Source: CAYJLB01 sp964370845 (GTDB lineage: Bacteria; Bacillota; Clostridia; Oscillospirales; Ruminococcaceae). From it: a DNA stretch of 64,000 bases. The DNA lies in NCBI GenBank assembly GCA_964370845.1, contig CAYJLB010000005.1:1-64000 (forward strand), read 5' to 3'. Positions 1-6,847 of the stretch are shown here, piece after piece (position 1 is the stretch's first letter; each line of letters starts with the position of its first letter). The position numbers and the translations under genes are program-made. A model generated the notes under the pieces. That model was not told where the DNA came from, did no database searches, and worked only from the letters and a program-made list of their open reading frames with translations.

Positions 1-195
1 CTTTAAGTTTGTAGTTATATGTTGTTTGCTTGCCTTGTAGGAGAGTACCTGTGTAAGCAAACCACGGTATTCCCGATAGTATTTGAGCTGTTTATGTGGC
101 GGTGCATCAGCTTCTATGGATACCCACGGAAACTGCATATGCAGTAGCACTCTATCTTCTTTGAACAGATACAGCTTTGTTAAATCGAGAGTGGT
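1..195 (-). other. Open frame of unknown origin at the window edge
   Basis: Reading the minus strand from about position 195 to position 1, one frame stays open for about 65 codons. It differs from the frame used by the macrodomain gene just upstream. It begins right where macrodomain similarity ends and includes a patch like LTKLYLFKEDRVLLHMQ. I do not recognise the family. It could be the remains of another gene joined to the broken macrodomain gene by a deletion or insertion, an assembly join, or a chance open frame. No start codon or ribosome binding site of its own is evident. Confidence 0.25.
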
Positions 196-569
196 ATCGC
201 ATTATCAATGCAATTATGTAAAGGCCTAAAACACCCCAGTAGTGCTGAATTTGCCGCATTTACAATAGCATCAACTTTAAGCCTTGTAATATCGCCCTTC
301 CATAAATAAAAGTTGTTGTTTTTTTCAGTAGGAGCTAATTCAGCTAAGGTTACAATGCCTTTTTCTAGAATTTCATTTTGCAAAAAAACATCTTGCACTT
401 TGATAAAATCGTCGCTAACAGGCATTGGAGGGCGTACATTCATTAAAGAGCGAAGTAATTGAAATTGTTCCGCTTCTGTCTTTGGGAATTTTTGTCCCTC
501 TTTTTCATATTGAGGCATTTCTTCAAGAAGGATATTATTCAAATAAAAAAGTTGTTCAAGTTTTGTCAT
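180..569 (-). pseudogene. Truncated zinc-dependent protein-ADP-ribose hydrolase (macrodomain), N-terminal part
   Basis: The 129-residue product matches the first half of Firmicute macrodomain ADP-ribose hydrolases. It has an alpha-helical N-terminal region of about 85 residues, then the start of the macrodomain with WKGDITRLKVDAIVNAANS and LLGCFRPLHNCIDNAI (about residues 90-125). These enzymes remove ADP-ribose from proteins and are normally about 260 residues. Similarity stops abruptly after CIDNAI, where the family continues with a conserved His and the rest of the domain, and a stop follows five codons later. About half the fold is therefore missing and the gene is probably non-functional here. 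An AGAAAGG site precedes the ATG. It lies 20 nt behind the PNPOx/ferredoxin gene and probably shares its transcript. Confidence 0.75.
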
Positions 570-588
570 AAAAAAGATGTTTACCTTT

Positions 589-1257
589 CTATTTTTCGTA
601 GGAAATAGCTTGTACAGGACAGACTAAGTAGCAATCTCCGCACTCGTCACAGCGATATTTATTTATTGAATAACTTCCGTTTTCTTCGTCAATTGCAAGG
701 AAAGAACATTTTTTCTTGCATTTTCCACAAGAAATACATTTTTCATTGTCTAACTTTAACCCAGAGAATTTCATTTCCATATTATTGTAGGAGAAATAAA
801 TTCGTTCCAACTTATTTTCGCGGGAAATTTTTTCAAAATCATAGTCAAAAATGTCCCCACGTCCTGAAGTTATGCAAAAGACAACCATAGTAGGATAAGT
901 TTCTTGGTCTTTAATGCAAAAATCAAAAATAGGGTTGTTTTTTTCTTTAATTTCGCTCATTGGAACTTCTTTAACTTGTCCTGTCATTCTTATTGCATAG
1001 CCACCGCTGAAAATAGGTGAACCGTCCTTTGTATGTTCAACTTTTGTATCTGCACACAATCCGCAAATTGAGATGTTTCCATTATCTTTCAATTGTTTAT
1101 AGAAAGATTTTGTGTACATTGTCATAAAATAAATTCCGTCATCATCATAACCTCTAAGGTGGGCAATTCTTGTTTCAGGCTCATTAAATTCGTTTACTGT
1201 TGCAAAAGTTAGGCAACCAATTTTGTCAAAGCTTTCATAAATTTCTTTAATAGTCAT
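589..1257 (-). CDS. Pyridoxamine 5'-phosphate oxidase-like flavoprotein fused to a 2x[4Fe-4S] ferredoxin
   Basis: This 222-residue protein joins an N-terminal split-barrel FMN-binding domain of the PNPOx-like type (about residues 1-140) to a C-terminal bacterial ferredoxin domain. The ferredoxin part has two cysteine clusters, CISCGKCKKKC and CDECGDCYLVCP, suitable for two 4Fe-4S centres. Such proteins probably act as small cytoplasmic flavin/iron-sulfur reductases; the substrate is unknown. I start at the ATG at 1257, preceded by CTGAAAGGA, rather than at an upstream ATG at 1308 that lacks a site and lies between the promoter and the ribosome binding site. A good promoter with an overlapping dyad lies just upstream, so the gene is probably regulated. 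The macrodomain remnant follows it. Confidence 0.8.
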   Translation of the reverse strand: MTIKEIYESFDKIGCLTFATVNEFNEPETRIAHLRGYDDDGIYFMTMYTKSFYKQLKDNGNISICGLCADTKVEHTKDGSPIFSGGYAIRMTGQVKEVPMSEIKEKNNPIFDFCIKDQETYPTMVVFCITSGRGDIFDYDFEKISRENKLERIYFSYNNMEMKFSGLKLDNEKCISCGKCKKKCSFLAIDEENGSYSINKYRCDECGDCYLVCPVQAISYEK

Positions 1258-1296
1258 TTTAATGCAGTTCCTTTCAGAGTAGTTTTCTATATTTAT

Positions 1297-1335
1297 ATGA
1301 TAAATCAATAGTGTCTATTTGTAAAGTAGGCACTA
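1297..1335 (-). promoter_or_regulatory. Promoter and overlapping operator-like dyad for the PNPOx/ferredoxin gene
   Basis: On the minus strand a -35 TTTACA (1325-1320) and a -10 TATCAT (1302-1297) are 17 bp apart. A long inverted repeat overlaps the -35 and spacer: TAGTGTCTATTT at 1309-1320 faces AAAGTAGGCACTA at 1323-1335, with all but about two positions paired. This is the placement expected for a repressor or redox-responsive regulator. The CTA-TTT/AAA-TAG core loosely recalls sites of HxlR-type regulators, but no regulator gene is visible nearby, so the factor is unknown. Confidence 0.55.
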
Positions 1336-1395
1336 TTTTGTATTATGGTATCTTTTAGAAACTATTGTGTATAAGTAGGATATTTTCTTTGTCGA

Positions 1396-1775
1396 GTGCG
1401 GGTATAACAGCGGGGCTTCCTTGCTCGTTATTTTTCAGATGATAAAGTTGCCCGCTAATAGCGAAAACTTACAGTTTTCTTATTAGCTATTTTTTTTCGT
1501 CGCAAAAAATTATCTCTACTATACTTTCGCTTATGTTTTTAATTTAGAGTTTCCAATTTTCTTTGCATAATTTTTTGCGACGTTTTAACTTTAACTTTTG
1601 CTTTTTGGTCTTTTTCGACTTCTTGTTTTTCATTGGAGTATTTCGCTTGTTGCGACAAGCGACTTAGGGGCTCTGCCCCCCAAGCCCCCCGCAAGCCTTT
1701 AAAAAGGCTTGACCTAAACTTTATCTTGTGTAATTTATACGTTTGTTAGCTTTCTTCTACCTCGCGGGCATGGAT
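1396..1775. repeat. Long structured non-coding element, copy 1
   Basis: This roughly 380-bp stretch contains no credible gene. It has a 16-bp perfect inverted repeat (CGTCGCAAAAAATTAT at 1498-1513 and its complement at 1567-1582) around a 53-nt centre, then a block ending in CATTGGAGTATTTCGCTT, a GC-rich hairpin (GGGGCTCTGCCCC), and the palindrome AAGCCTTTAAAAAGGCTT followed by GACCTAAACTTT. The same order of blocks recurs at 24707-25110 with different arm sequences. It lies 3' of the small gene at 1791-2081, as copy 2 lies 3' of spoVAE. Confidence 0.7.
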
Positions 1776-1790
1776 GCAACGTCACGTTGC
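1776..1790 (-). repeat. Stop-abutting palindrome GCAACGTGACGTTGC
   Basis: On the minus strand GCAACGTGACGTTGC follows the TAG stop of the upstream gene with no gap and is itself followed by ATCCATGCCCGC. It is a 7-bp self-complementary stem around one base. Close copies occur at 6696, 22948 and 47342, and a compensated variant (CAAGCGTGACGCTTG) at 6440, 6534, 6629 and 25153. Confidence 0.8.
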
Positions 1791-2081
1791 CTAGGTTGCA
1801 TATTTGAAGCTTGAAACCTTAACCTTAAATAATTCTTCATCATTTGTAATTCCTGAATTAATTTTGTCAAAAGTAGATGTAAAAGTGGAATTGTGATACA
1901 TTTCGATAAAATCACCATTGACTAATTTTGCGTAGGTAACGTATTTTGCGTTTGTATAACCCTTAATTTCGCCCTCTTTATTGTGCTTATTATCTTTGTC
2001 ATAGATAAAATACGCGACGTTATCAAGGTTTATTGACATATTATCATTACCAGATGCTGTTGTTAAAAGCATAAATTTCAT
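1791..2081 (-). CDS. Small hypothetical protein
   Basis: A 96-residue protein of unknown function with a hydrophobic start (MKFMLLTTA) but no convincing signal peptide. The rest is polar with alternating beta-like segments (DNVAYFIYDKD, YVTYAKLVNGDFIEMY). I do not recognise a family. The start at 2081 is chosen because GAAAGGA lies 12 nt upstream; the in-frame ATG at 2093 overlaps the ribosome binding site. A three-way-junction-like structured element lies immediately upstream of that site, and a palindromic repeat directly abuts the TAG stop. Coding status is supported by the strong ribosome binding site and a sensible length, but there is no homology evidence. Confidence 0.6.
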   Translation of the reverse strand: MKFMLLTTASGNDNMSINLDNVAYFIYDKDNKHNKEGEIKGYTNAKYVTYAKLVNGDFIEMYHNSTFTSTFDKINSGITNDEELFKVKVSSFKYAT

Positions 2082-2107
2082 AAATATTACCATTCCTTTC
2101 TTAATTT

Positions 2108-2174
2108 CGTGCGACTTTTTTACACAACTTTTAATGTAAAAAAGTTTCGCCTGTCGTATTTGGCGAAAAGCACG
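2108..2174. repeat. Three-way-junction-like structured element, copy 1
   Basis: Three nested stems can be drawn. The outer stem is CGTGC (2108-2112) with GCACG (2170-2174). Stem 1 is CTTTTTTACA (2115-2124) with TGTAAAAAAG (2135-2144). Stem 2 is TTTCGCC (2145-2151) with GGCGAAA (2162-2168). The same design recurs at 41143-41213 and, less completely, at 41014-41084. Copy 1 ends within 15 nt of the ribosome binding site of the minus-strand gene at 2081, so it would lie in that gene's 5' leader. Confidence 0.6.
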
Positions 2175-2260
2175 ATAACGGCAAACGATTTAAATCATGC
2201 CTTTCTGCTTTATTTTATGTGTAAAAAATTATTTTGCTACTTTATTTTTGGATAAATTTG

Positions 2261-2269
2261 TGTTATAAT
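2261..2269 (+). promoter_or_regulatory. Extended -10 promoter of the RluD-family gene
   Basis: TGTTATAAT is an extended -10 element (TGn plus a perfect TATAAT at 2264-2269), 52 nt before the start codon. The -35 region 17 bp upstream (TTTATT) is poor, as is common when an extended -10 is present. Confidence 0.6.
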
Positions 2270-2320
2270 ATTTTTATATGATGAAAAACTTTTATGCTTG
2301 TGAAAGGAATGAGTGTACAA

Positions 2321-3223
2321 ATGACTAAAATGAAAAAAACTGATAAAAAAGAGGATAAATTAATTGCTTTCACTGTGCAAACAGAGGATACGTTACTTAA
2401 CTTTTTGCTCAATAATATTAAAGGTAAGTCCAGGAATAATATAAAATCTCTTTTAAGCCGTGGAGATATTAGAGTTAATTCAAAGATGAGAAAACAGTTC
2501 GATTATGAACTTAGACAAGGGGATAAAGTCGCTATTCAACCTAAAAAAGATGAAAAGGAAATGCGTACTTGTCAACTTAAAATTGTCTACGAAAATGATG
2601 ATTTAGTTGTAGTTTTAAAACCTGAGGGACTTCTTACTGTTGCAACTGATACAGAAAAATATAAAACTGCTTACCGCTATTTAAATGAGTATGTTAGGGA
2701 AACTGACATAAATAACAGAATTTACATTGTCCATCGCTTAGATAGGGAAACTTCGGGGCTTTTAGTTTTTGCTAAAACGGTGGAAATGAAAGAGGCTTTG
2801 CAAGAAAATTGGAACGAACTTGTTACTCATCGTGGCTATATTGCTGTTGTTGAGGGGAAAGTTGAAAAACAATCGGATCAAATTATCACTAATTTAAGAG
2901 AAACTAAGACTGGTTTTGTTTATTCTGCGCCTAATCGTGGTGAGGGTATTCCTGCCATTACAAATTATGTTGTGAAAGAGCAAAATGAGGAATATTCACT
3001 CCTTGAAGTTTCTTTAGATACGGGGCGAAAAAATCAAATTCGTGTTCATATGAGCGAAATGGGTCACCCTATTGTTGGGGACAGAAAATATGGGGCAAAA
3101 TCTCACGAAATTAGAAGACTTTGCCTTCATGCTAAAACTTTGAAGTTTACAAACCCTTTAACTGGGGAGGAATTGTCCTTTACTGCACCATCTCCTGCGT
3201 CTTTTTCAAGGCTTTGTAAATAA
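2321..3223 (+). CDS. RluA/RluD-family pseudouridine synthase
   Basis: This 300-residue enzyme converts specific uridines to pseudouridine in ribosomal RNA. An N-terminal S4 RNA-binding domain (about residues 20-75, with LLSRGDIRVN) precedes the catalytic domain. The signature HRLDRETSGLLVFAKT contains the catalytic Asp near residue 140, and KNQIRVHMSEMGHPIVGDRKYG is the conserved C-terminal motif. Both domains appear complete. The start is the ATG at 2321, 12 nt after GAAAGGA; an ATG at 2309 lies inside the ribosome binding site and one at 2294 lies upstream of it. The exact RNA target cannot be deduced. It is followed by the DUF815 ATPase gene. Confidence 0.9.
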   Translation: MTKMKKTDKKEDKLIAFTVQTEDTLLNFLLNNIKGKSRNNIKSLLSRGDIRVNSKMRKQFDYELRQGDKVAIQPKKDEKEMRTCQLKIVYENDDLVVVLKPEGLLTVATDTEKYKTAYRYLNEYVRETDINNRIYIVHRLDRETSGLLVFAKTVEMKEALQENWNELVTHRGYIAVVEGKVEKQSDQIITNLRETKTGFVYSAPNRGEGIPAITNYVVKEQNEEYSLLEVSLDTGRKNQIRVHMSEMGHPIVGDRKYGAKSHEIRRLCLHAKTLKFTNPLTGEELSFTAPSPASFSRLCK

Positions 3224-3279
3224 ATTTAATACTAATAATTGTTAATTTAAATTTTGAATTTTTGAAAGGACGAAAAACA

Positions 3280-4491
3280 TTGAATTTAAAGGAACTTAAC
3301 TTGAAAATTTCTGCAATTTCAGTTTTACAAGGAGGGAAAAATTCCCAAGTTGTAAAACATATAAAAGGGATTGTAAACTCATTAAATCCTAGTGAATTTT
3401 GCAATTCTTACTCGGAACTTTTGAATTTAACTCACAAAAAATCTATTTCCCAAATGATTTTTGAAAGTATTCATTTTGACACAAATTTTTTCGCTTTAGA
3501 AAGTGAAAAATCTACTTTTGAAAAACTTCCAAAGCAAATTGTTTCTGCTACAAATTTTGATTTATCTGTACTGAAAGAAATTTGCTTGTTATCGGGCAAG
3601 GATTTACTTAAATTTGGTGGAAAACTTTTCCCTGAATATAAAGAAATAATAAAATCTTTACCTGTTTTTGAGGTTGGAACACCGCTTGATATTAATAATT
3701 GTGAAGAATTATACAATTTGTATAAAAATCAAGGCTTTGGATTTTTTGCAAGTGGAAAAGCTTTCCATTTTATTAATTCAGTTGCTACCCTTGCACCGCA
3801 TAATGACGAAATCACATTGGCTGATTTAAAAGGTTATGAGAGGCAAAAAAATATTGTTATTTCAAATACTTTGTCTTTTTTATCGGGGGAAATTTCAAAC
3901 AATATTTTGCTTTACGGCGATATTGGAACAGGGAAATCTTCTACAGTTAAAGCTGTTGTGAACGAGTATGCAAACAAAGGTTTAAAGATTATTGAACTTA
4001 ATGTTTCCCAGATTTATACCTTCCCGAAATTGTATGATTTAGTGGCAAAAAGTCCATTTAAATTTATTGTTTTTATTGATGACATTAGTTTTTCTTCCGA
4101 GGACGAGAATTTCTCATCTTTAAAGGCTTTTATTGAGGGTGGAATTACCTCTAAACCTGAGAATATGATAATTTATGCAACGTCAAACCGTAGGCATATG
4201 GTCAAAGAAAAATTCTCCGACCGTGACGGTGATGACGTGCATTTGCGGGATAGTTTACAAAGTGCGGCTTCATTGTCTGCACGTTTTGGGATAGAAATTA
4301 CCTTCTCTGACCTTGATAAGAAAGAATATTTGAACCTTGTGGAAATTTTGGCTGATGAAAGTGGGATTACAACTGAAAAAACTGAGTTATTCCTTTTAGC
4401 TGAAAGATTTGCAACCTATAAAGCAAGTCGCTCTCCTCGAACTGCAAGACAATTTATTAACTCGGAAAAAGGAAAGAATATGCAAATTTAA
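3280..4491 (+). CDS. DUF815-family AAA ATPase
   Basis: A 403-residue P-loop protein of the DUF815 family, conserved in Clostridia and of unknown cellular role. The N-terminal 180 residues are helical and family-specific. The ATPase core follows with Walker A GDIGTGKSST (about residue 210), Walker B FIVFIDDISF, a sensor-like IIYATSNRRH, and an arginine-rich ending (SRSPRTARQFIN). I prefer a TTG start at 3280, 9 nt after GAAAGGA; a TTG at 3262 lies within the site. It lies 56 nt after the pseudouridine synthase with no terminator visible, so co-transcription is possible. Confidence 0.85.
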   Translation: MNLKELNLKISAISVLQGGKNSQVVKHIKGIVNSLNPSEFCNSYSELLNLTHKKSISQMIFESIHFDTNFFALESEKSTFEKLPKQIVSATNFDLSVLKEICLLSGKDLLKFGGKLFPEYKEIIKSLPVFEVGTPLDINNCEELYNLYKNQGFGFFASGKAFHFINSVATLAPHNDEITLADLKGYERQKNIVISNTLSFLSGEISNNILLYGDIGTGKSSTVKAVVNEYANKGLKIIELNVSQIYTFPKLYDLVAKSPFKFIVFIDDISFSSEDENFSSLKAFIEGGITSKPENMIIYATSNRRHMVKEKFSDRDGDDVHLRDSLQSAASLSARFGIEITFSDLDKKEYLNLVEILADESGITTEKTELFLLAERFATYKASRSPRTARQFINSEKGKNMQI

Positions 4492-4508
4492 AAACTTTTT
4501 AATTATTG

Positions 4509-4537
4509 TTGATTTTTGGCAGGGTTTATGGTACAAT
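4509..4537 (+). promoter_or_regulatory. Promoter of the B12-binding radical SAM gene
   Basis: TTGATT (4509-4514) and TACAAT (4532-4537) are separated by 17 bp, 31 nt before the start codon. This is a good vegetative-type promoter. Confidence 0.6.
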
Positions 4538-4568
4538 AATATAATTAATTGTTTTTTTGGAGGAAAAA

Positions 4569-6218
4569 ATGACTGTAAATAAATCGAAAGTAAATATGCT
4601 TTTAATATATCCTGATTATTATGAAGAAGCAAACTCTGCAAGCAGAACTGGAGGTAGTTATGCTGAGGGGTTGGCTTCAATTTCTGCTGTGCTAAAAGAG
4701 GCTGGACATAATGTTTCTTTGATGCACTTGCTTTACACTCATAATAAGGAAGAATTTCTCAAAAAGTTCAAAGAATATGATTGCGATATAGTAGGGTTTT
4801 CCCTTAGGACAACTGCTTTTCAAGATGTTGAATTAATGACTTCTTGGATAAAAGAAGTTTCTGATTGTTTTATTTATTGTGGAAGTTATCACGCAATTCT
4901 TGTTCCTGAAGAATGTTTGCAAATTAAGGGAATGGACGCAGTTTGTGTTGGTGAGGGTGAATATCCTTTAAGGGAACTTTGCAACAAATTTGCTAGTGGC
5001 GATTACTACGATATTCAAAGTATGTGGTTCAAAAAACCTGATGGAGAATTTATAAAAAACCCTGTGCAACCTTTGATTGAGGATTTGGACGAGCTTCCTT
5101 TCCCTGATTATGACCTTTTTGACTTTGATAATTTAGAGCATATGAGAATGAAAACTGCCCTTGTTATGCTTTCAAGAGGTTGTTTGTTTAGTTGTACCTA
5201 TTGCGGAAACTCACAATTCAGGGCGATTTACCCTAATAGACGAAAATATGCACGTTTTCGTTCACCAGAAAATGCTATGAATTTGCTTAGAAGATTGCTA
5301 AAAAGATATCCTGACATTGAATTTATCAACTTCCGTGATGCAATTTTTAATATGTATGACGATTGGTTTTATGAATTTATTGAAATGTATATAAAAGAGA
5401 TTAAATTGCCATTTACTTGTAATTTAAGACTTGATATTATGACAGAACAAACTGTTATTAAACTAAAAGAAGCGGGTTGTTATTTAATTGACGTTGGTGT
5501 TGAAACGGGTAATGACCACCTTAGAAACCGCTATTTAAAACGTGGAATGAATAATGAGCAAATGATTAAGGCTTTCTCTTGGTTCCATAAACATAATATT
5601 AGAACGCTAACTTATAATATTGTTGGTTTGCCACATGAGAATTTGAAACTTGCTCTTGAAACGGTTAAAATTAATGTTGACCTTAACCCTGATAGTGTTA
5701 TTCCAAACATTTTTTATCCTTATCCAATGACAAATCTTGCAGCTATTGCAAAAAAAGCTGGTTTTGTCCCTGATGTAATTCCTCCTGGGACAAAAGTTCC
5801 CCTAGTACAAAAAGATTTCCCTGAACATCAAGTTTTGTTTGTGGCTAATTATTTTATGTCATTTATTAGAGCTTATAAATTTGCAAGAAGGCTTCCTAGC
5901 CCTTTAAGCAAGTGGTATGAAAAGTATTTGGACTTTGTTTTCACAGGTCCTTTGACTCCGAGAAAATTGTGGAATTTAGTTTATGATATAAGAATGGCAC
6001 TTTACAACGCCTTAAAACGATTTATTATTGAAAAAACTCCGAAATTCTATTTATGGCTAAAGAAAAGACGTATTAAAAAGAGAGAAAAGAAGAACGCTAA
6101 ATCAGAAAAATACGCAAAGAAAATGGAAACTCGTGTGGAAAATTATGAGGAACTTAGCAATATTACCGAGGTTCCCGACCAAGATGTTGCTGTGACTATC
6201 GACGAAGTGGAAAATTAA
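4569..6218 (+). CDS. B12-binding-domain radical SAM protein
   Basis: A 549-residue protein with an N-terminal cobalamin-binding-like domain (about residues 1-150; VGFSLRTTAF and VCVGEGEYPLRELCNK are typical) and a radical SAM domain whose cluster motif is SRGCLFSCTYCGNS near residue 200. The three cysteines would hold the 4Fe-4S cluster that cleaves S-adenosylmethionine. The C-terminal tail is highly basic and then acidic. Enzymes of this class methylate or rearrange unactivated carbons, or act in lipid and secondary metabolism; the substrate is not apparent. The start is the ATG at 4569, closely behind GGAGGA. It has its own promoter and a strong terminator, so it is monocistronic. Confidence 0.85.
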   Translation: MTVNKSKVNMLLIYPDYYEEANSASRTGGSYAEGLASISAVLKEAGHNVSLMHLLYTHNKEEFLKKFKEYDCDIVGFSLRTTAFQDVELMTSWIKEVSDCFIYCGSYHAILVPEECLQIKGMDAVCVGEGEYPLRELCNKFASGDYYDIQSMWFKKPDGEFIKNPVQPLIEDLDELPFPDYDLFDFDNLEHMRMKTALVMLSRGCLFSCTYCGNSQFRAIYPNRRKYARFRSPENAMNLLRRLLKRYPDIEFINFRDAIFNMYDDWFYEFIEMYIKEIKLPFTCNLRLDIMTEQTVIKLKEAGCYLIDVGVETGNDHLRNRYLKRGMNNEQMIKAFSWFHKHNIRTLTYNIVGLPHENLKLALETVKINVDLNPDSVIPNIFYPYPMTNLAAIAKKAGFVPDVIPPGTKVPLVQKDFPEHQVLFVANYFMSFIRAYKFARRLPSPLSKWYEKYLDFVFTGPLTPRKLWNLVYDIRMALYNALKRFIIEKTPKFYLWLKKRRIKKREKKNAKSEKYAKKMETRVENYEELSNITEVPDQDVAVTIDEVEN

Positions 6219-6222
6219 ATTT

Positions 6223-6263
6223 AATGCTATGACAAATTAACAATATTTGTCATAGCATTTTTT
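6223..6263 (+). terminator. Rho-independent terminator of the radical SAM gene
   Basis: A perfect 15-bp stem (AATGCTATGACAAAT at 6223-6237 with its complement at 6245-6259) ends in a run of T, 4 nt after the stop codon. Confidence 0.9.
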
Positions 6264-6353
6264 GCAAACAATTGTGTGGTGTTTTATTCAAATGATAAAA
6301 TTGATTTCTTATGGAAGAACAGTTTGGTTGAGGGAAAGGGAATTGTAATATAC

Positions 6354-6376
6354 GGACGACCACAGGTCGCCCCTAC
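6354..6376 (-). repeat. GTAG-REP hairpin
   Basis: On the minus strand, GTAG is followed by GGGCGACC, loop TGT, then GGTCGTCC. It is identical over all 23 nt to the two copies inside the RAYT gene at 50435-50905. Confidence 0.85.
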
Positions 6377-6388
6377 AGTAAAATCCGA

Positions 6389-6650
6389 CCTCGCAGAAAC
6401 CAAATTACCCTTTTTACCGAGTTCGGTGCGGGTATGGGTCAAGCGTCACGCTTGCAATTATTATTTCAAAACAAACCTATAACCTCGCAGAAACCAAATT
6501 ACCCTTTTTACCGAGTTCGGTGCGGGTATGGGTCAAGCGTCACGCTTGCAATTATTATTTCAAAACAAACCTATAACCTCGCAGAAACCAAATTACCCTT
6601 TTTCGCCAAGTTTGGTGCGGGAATGGGTCAAGCGTCACGCTTGCCTCGTG
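6389..6650. repeat. 94-bp tandem repeat (about 2.7 units) containing palindromes
   Basis: The unit starts CCTCGCAGAAACCAAATTA and begins at about 6389, 6483 and 6577. The first two units are identical; the third diverges after about 35 bp. Each unit contains the 15-bp palindrome CAAGCGTCACGCTTG (6440-6454, 6534-6548, 6629-6643). Open frames across this region merely read through the repeats, and no gene is present between 6264 and 6847. Confidence 0.85.
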
Positions 6651-6695
6651 GGCAGAAATTTTCCTATTATTCAATGTAAAAACGCGGGAATGGAT

Positions 6696-6710
6696 GCAAC
6701 GTCACGTTGC
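6696..6710 (-). repeat. Palindrome GCAACGTGACGTTGC
   Basis: Same 15-bp palindrome and flank (ATCCATTCCCGC on the minus strand) as at 1776-1790, here not next to a gene end. Confidence 0.8.
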
Positions 6711-6723
6711 TTGTTAAAAAAAC

Positions 6724-6752
6724 TTGATTTTATCTGGTTAATAAGGTATAAT
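6724..6752 (+). promoter_or_regulatory. Promoter of apgM
   Basis: TTGATT (6724-6729), a 17-bp spacer, and a perfect TATAAT (6747-6752). The inferred leader of about 90 nt includes a small hairpin GCTTTA/TAAAGC near 6784-6808. Confidence 0.7.
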
Positions 6753-6847
6753 ATATGAGGTTATTGCCTTAAATTATATAAATTGCTTTACAAATAGTAT
6801 AAAGCTTATAATAAAATACATAAAGTTTTTGAAAGGAAGATGTTGAA

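Noticed and set aside
6276..6758. Three overlapping open frames of 68-81 codons
   Set aside because: They read through the 94-bp tandem repeats and palindromes, encode repeat-derived residues such as GRPQVAP and VKRHAC, and lack ribosome binding sites.
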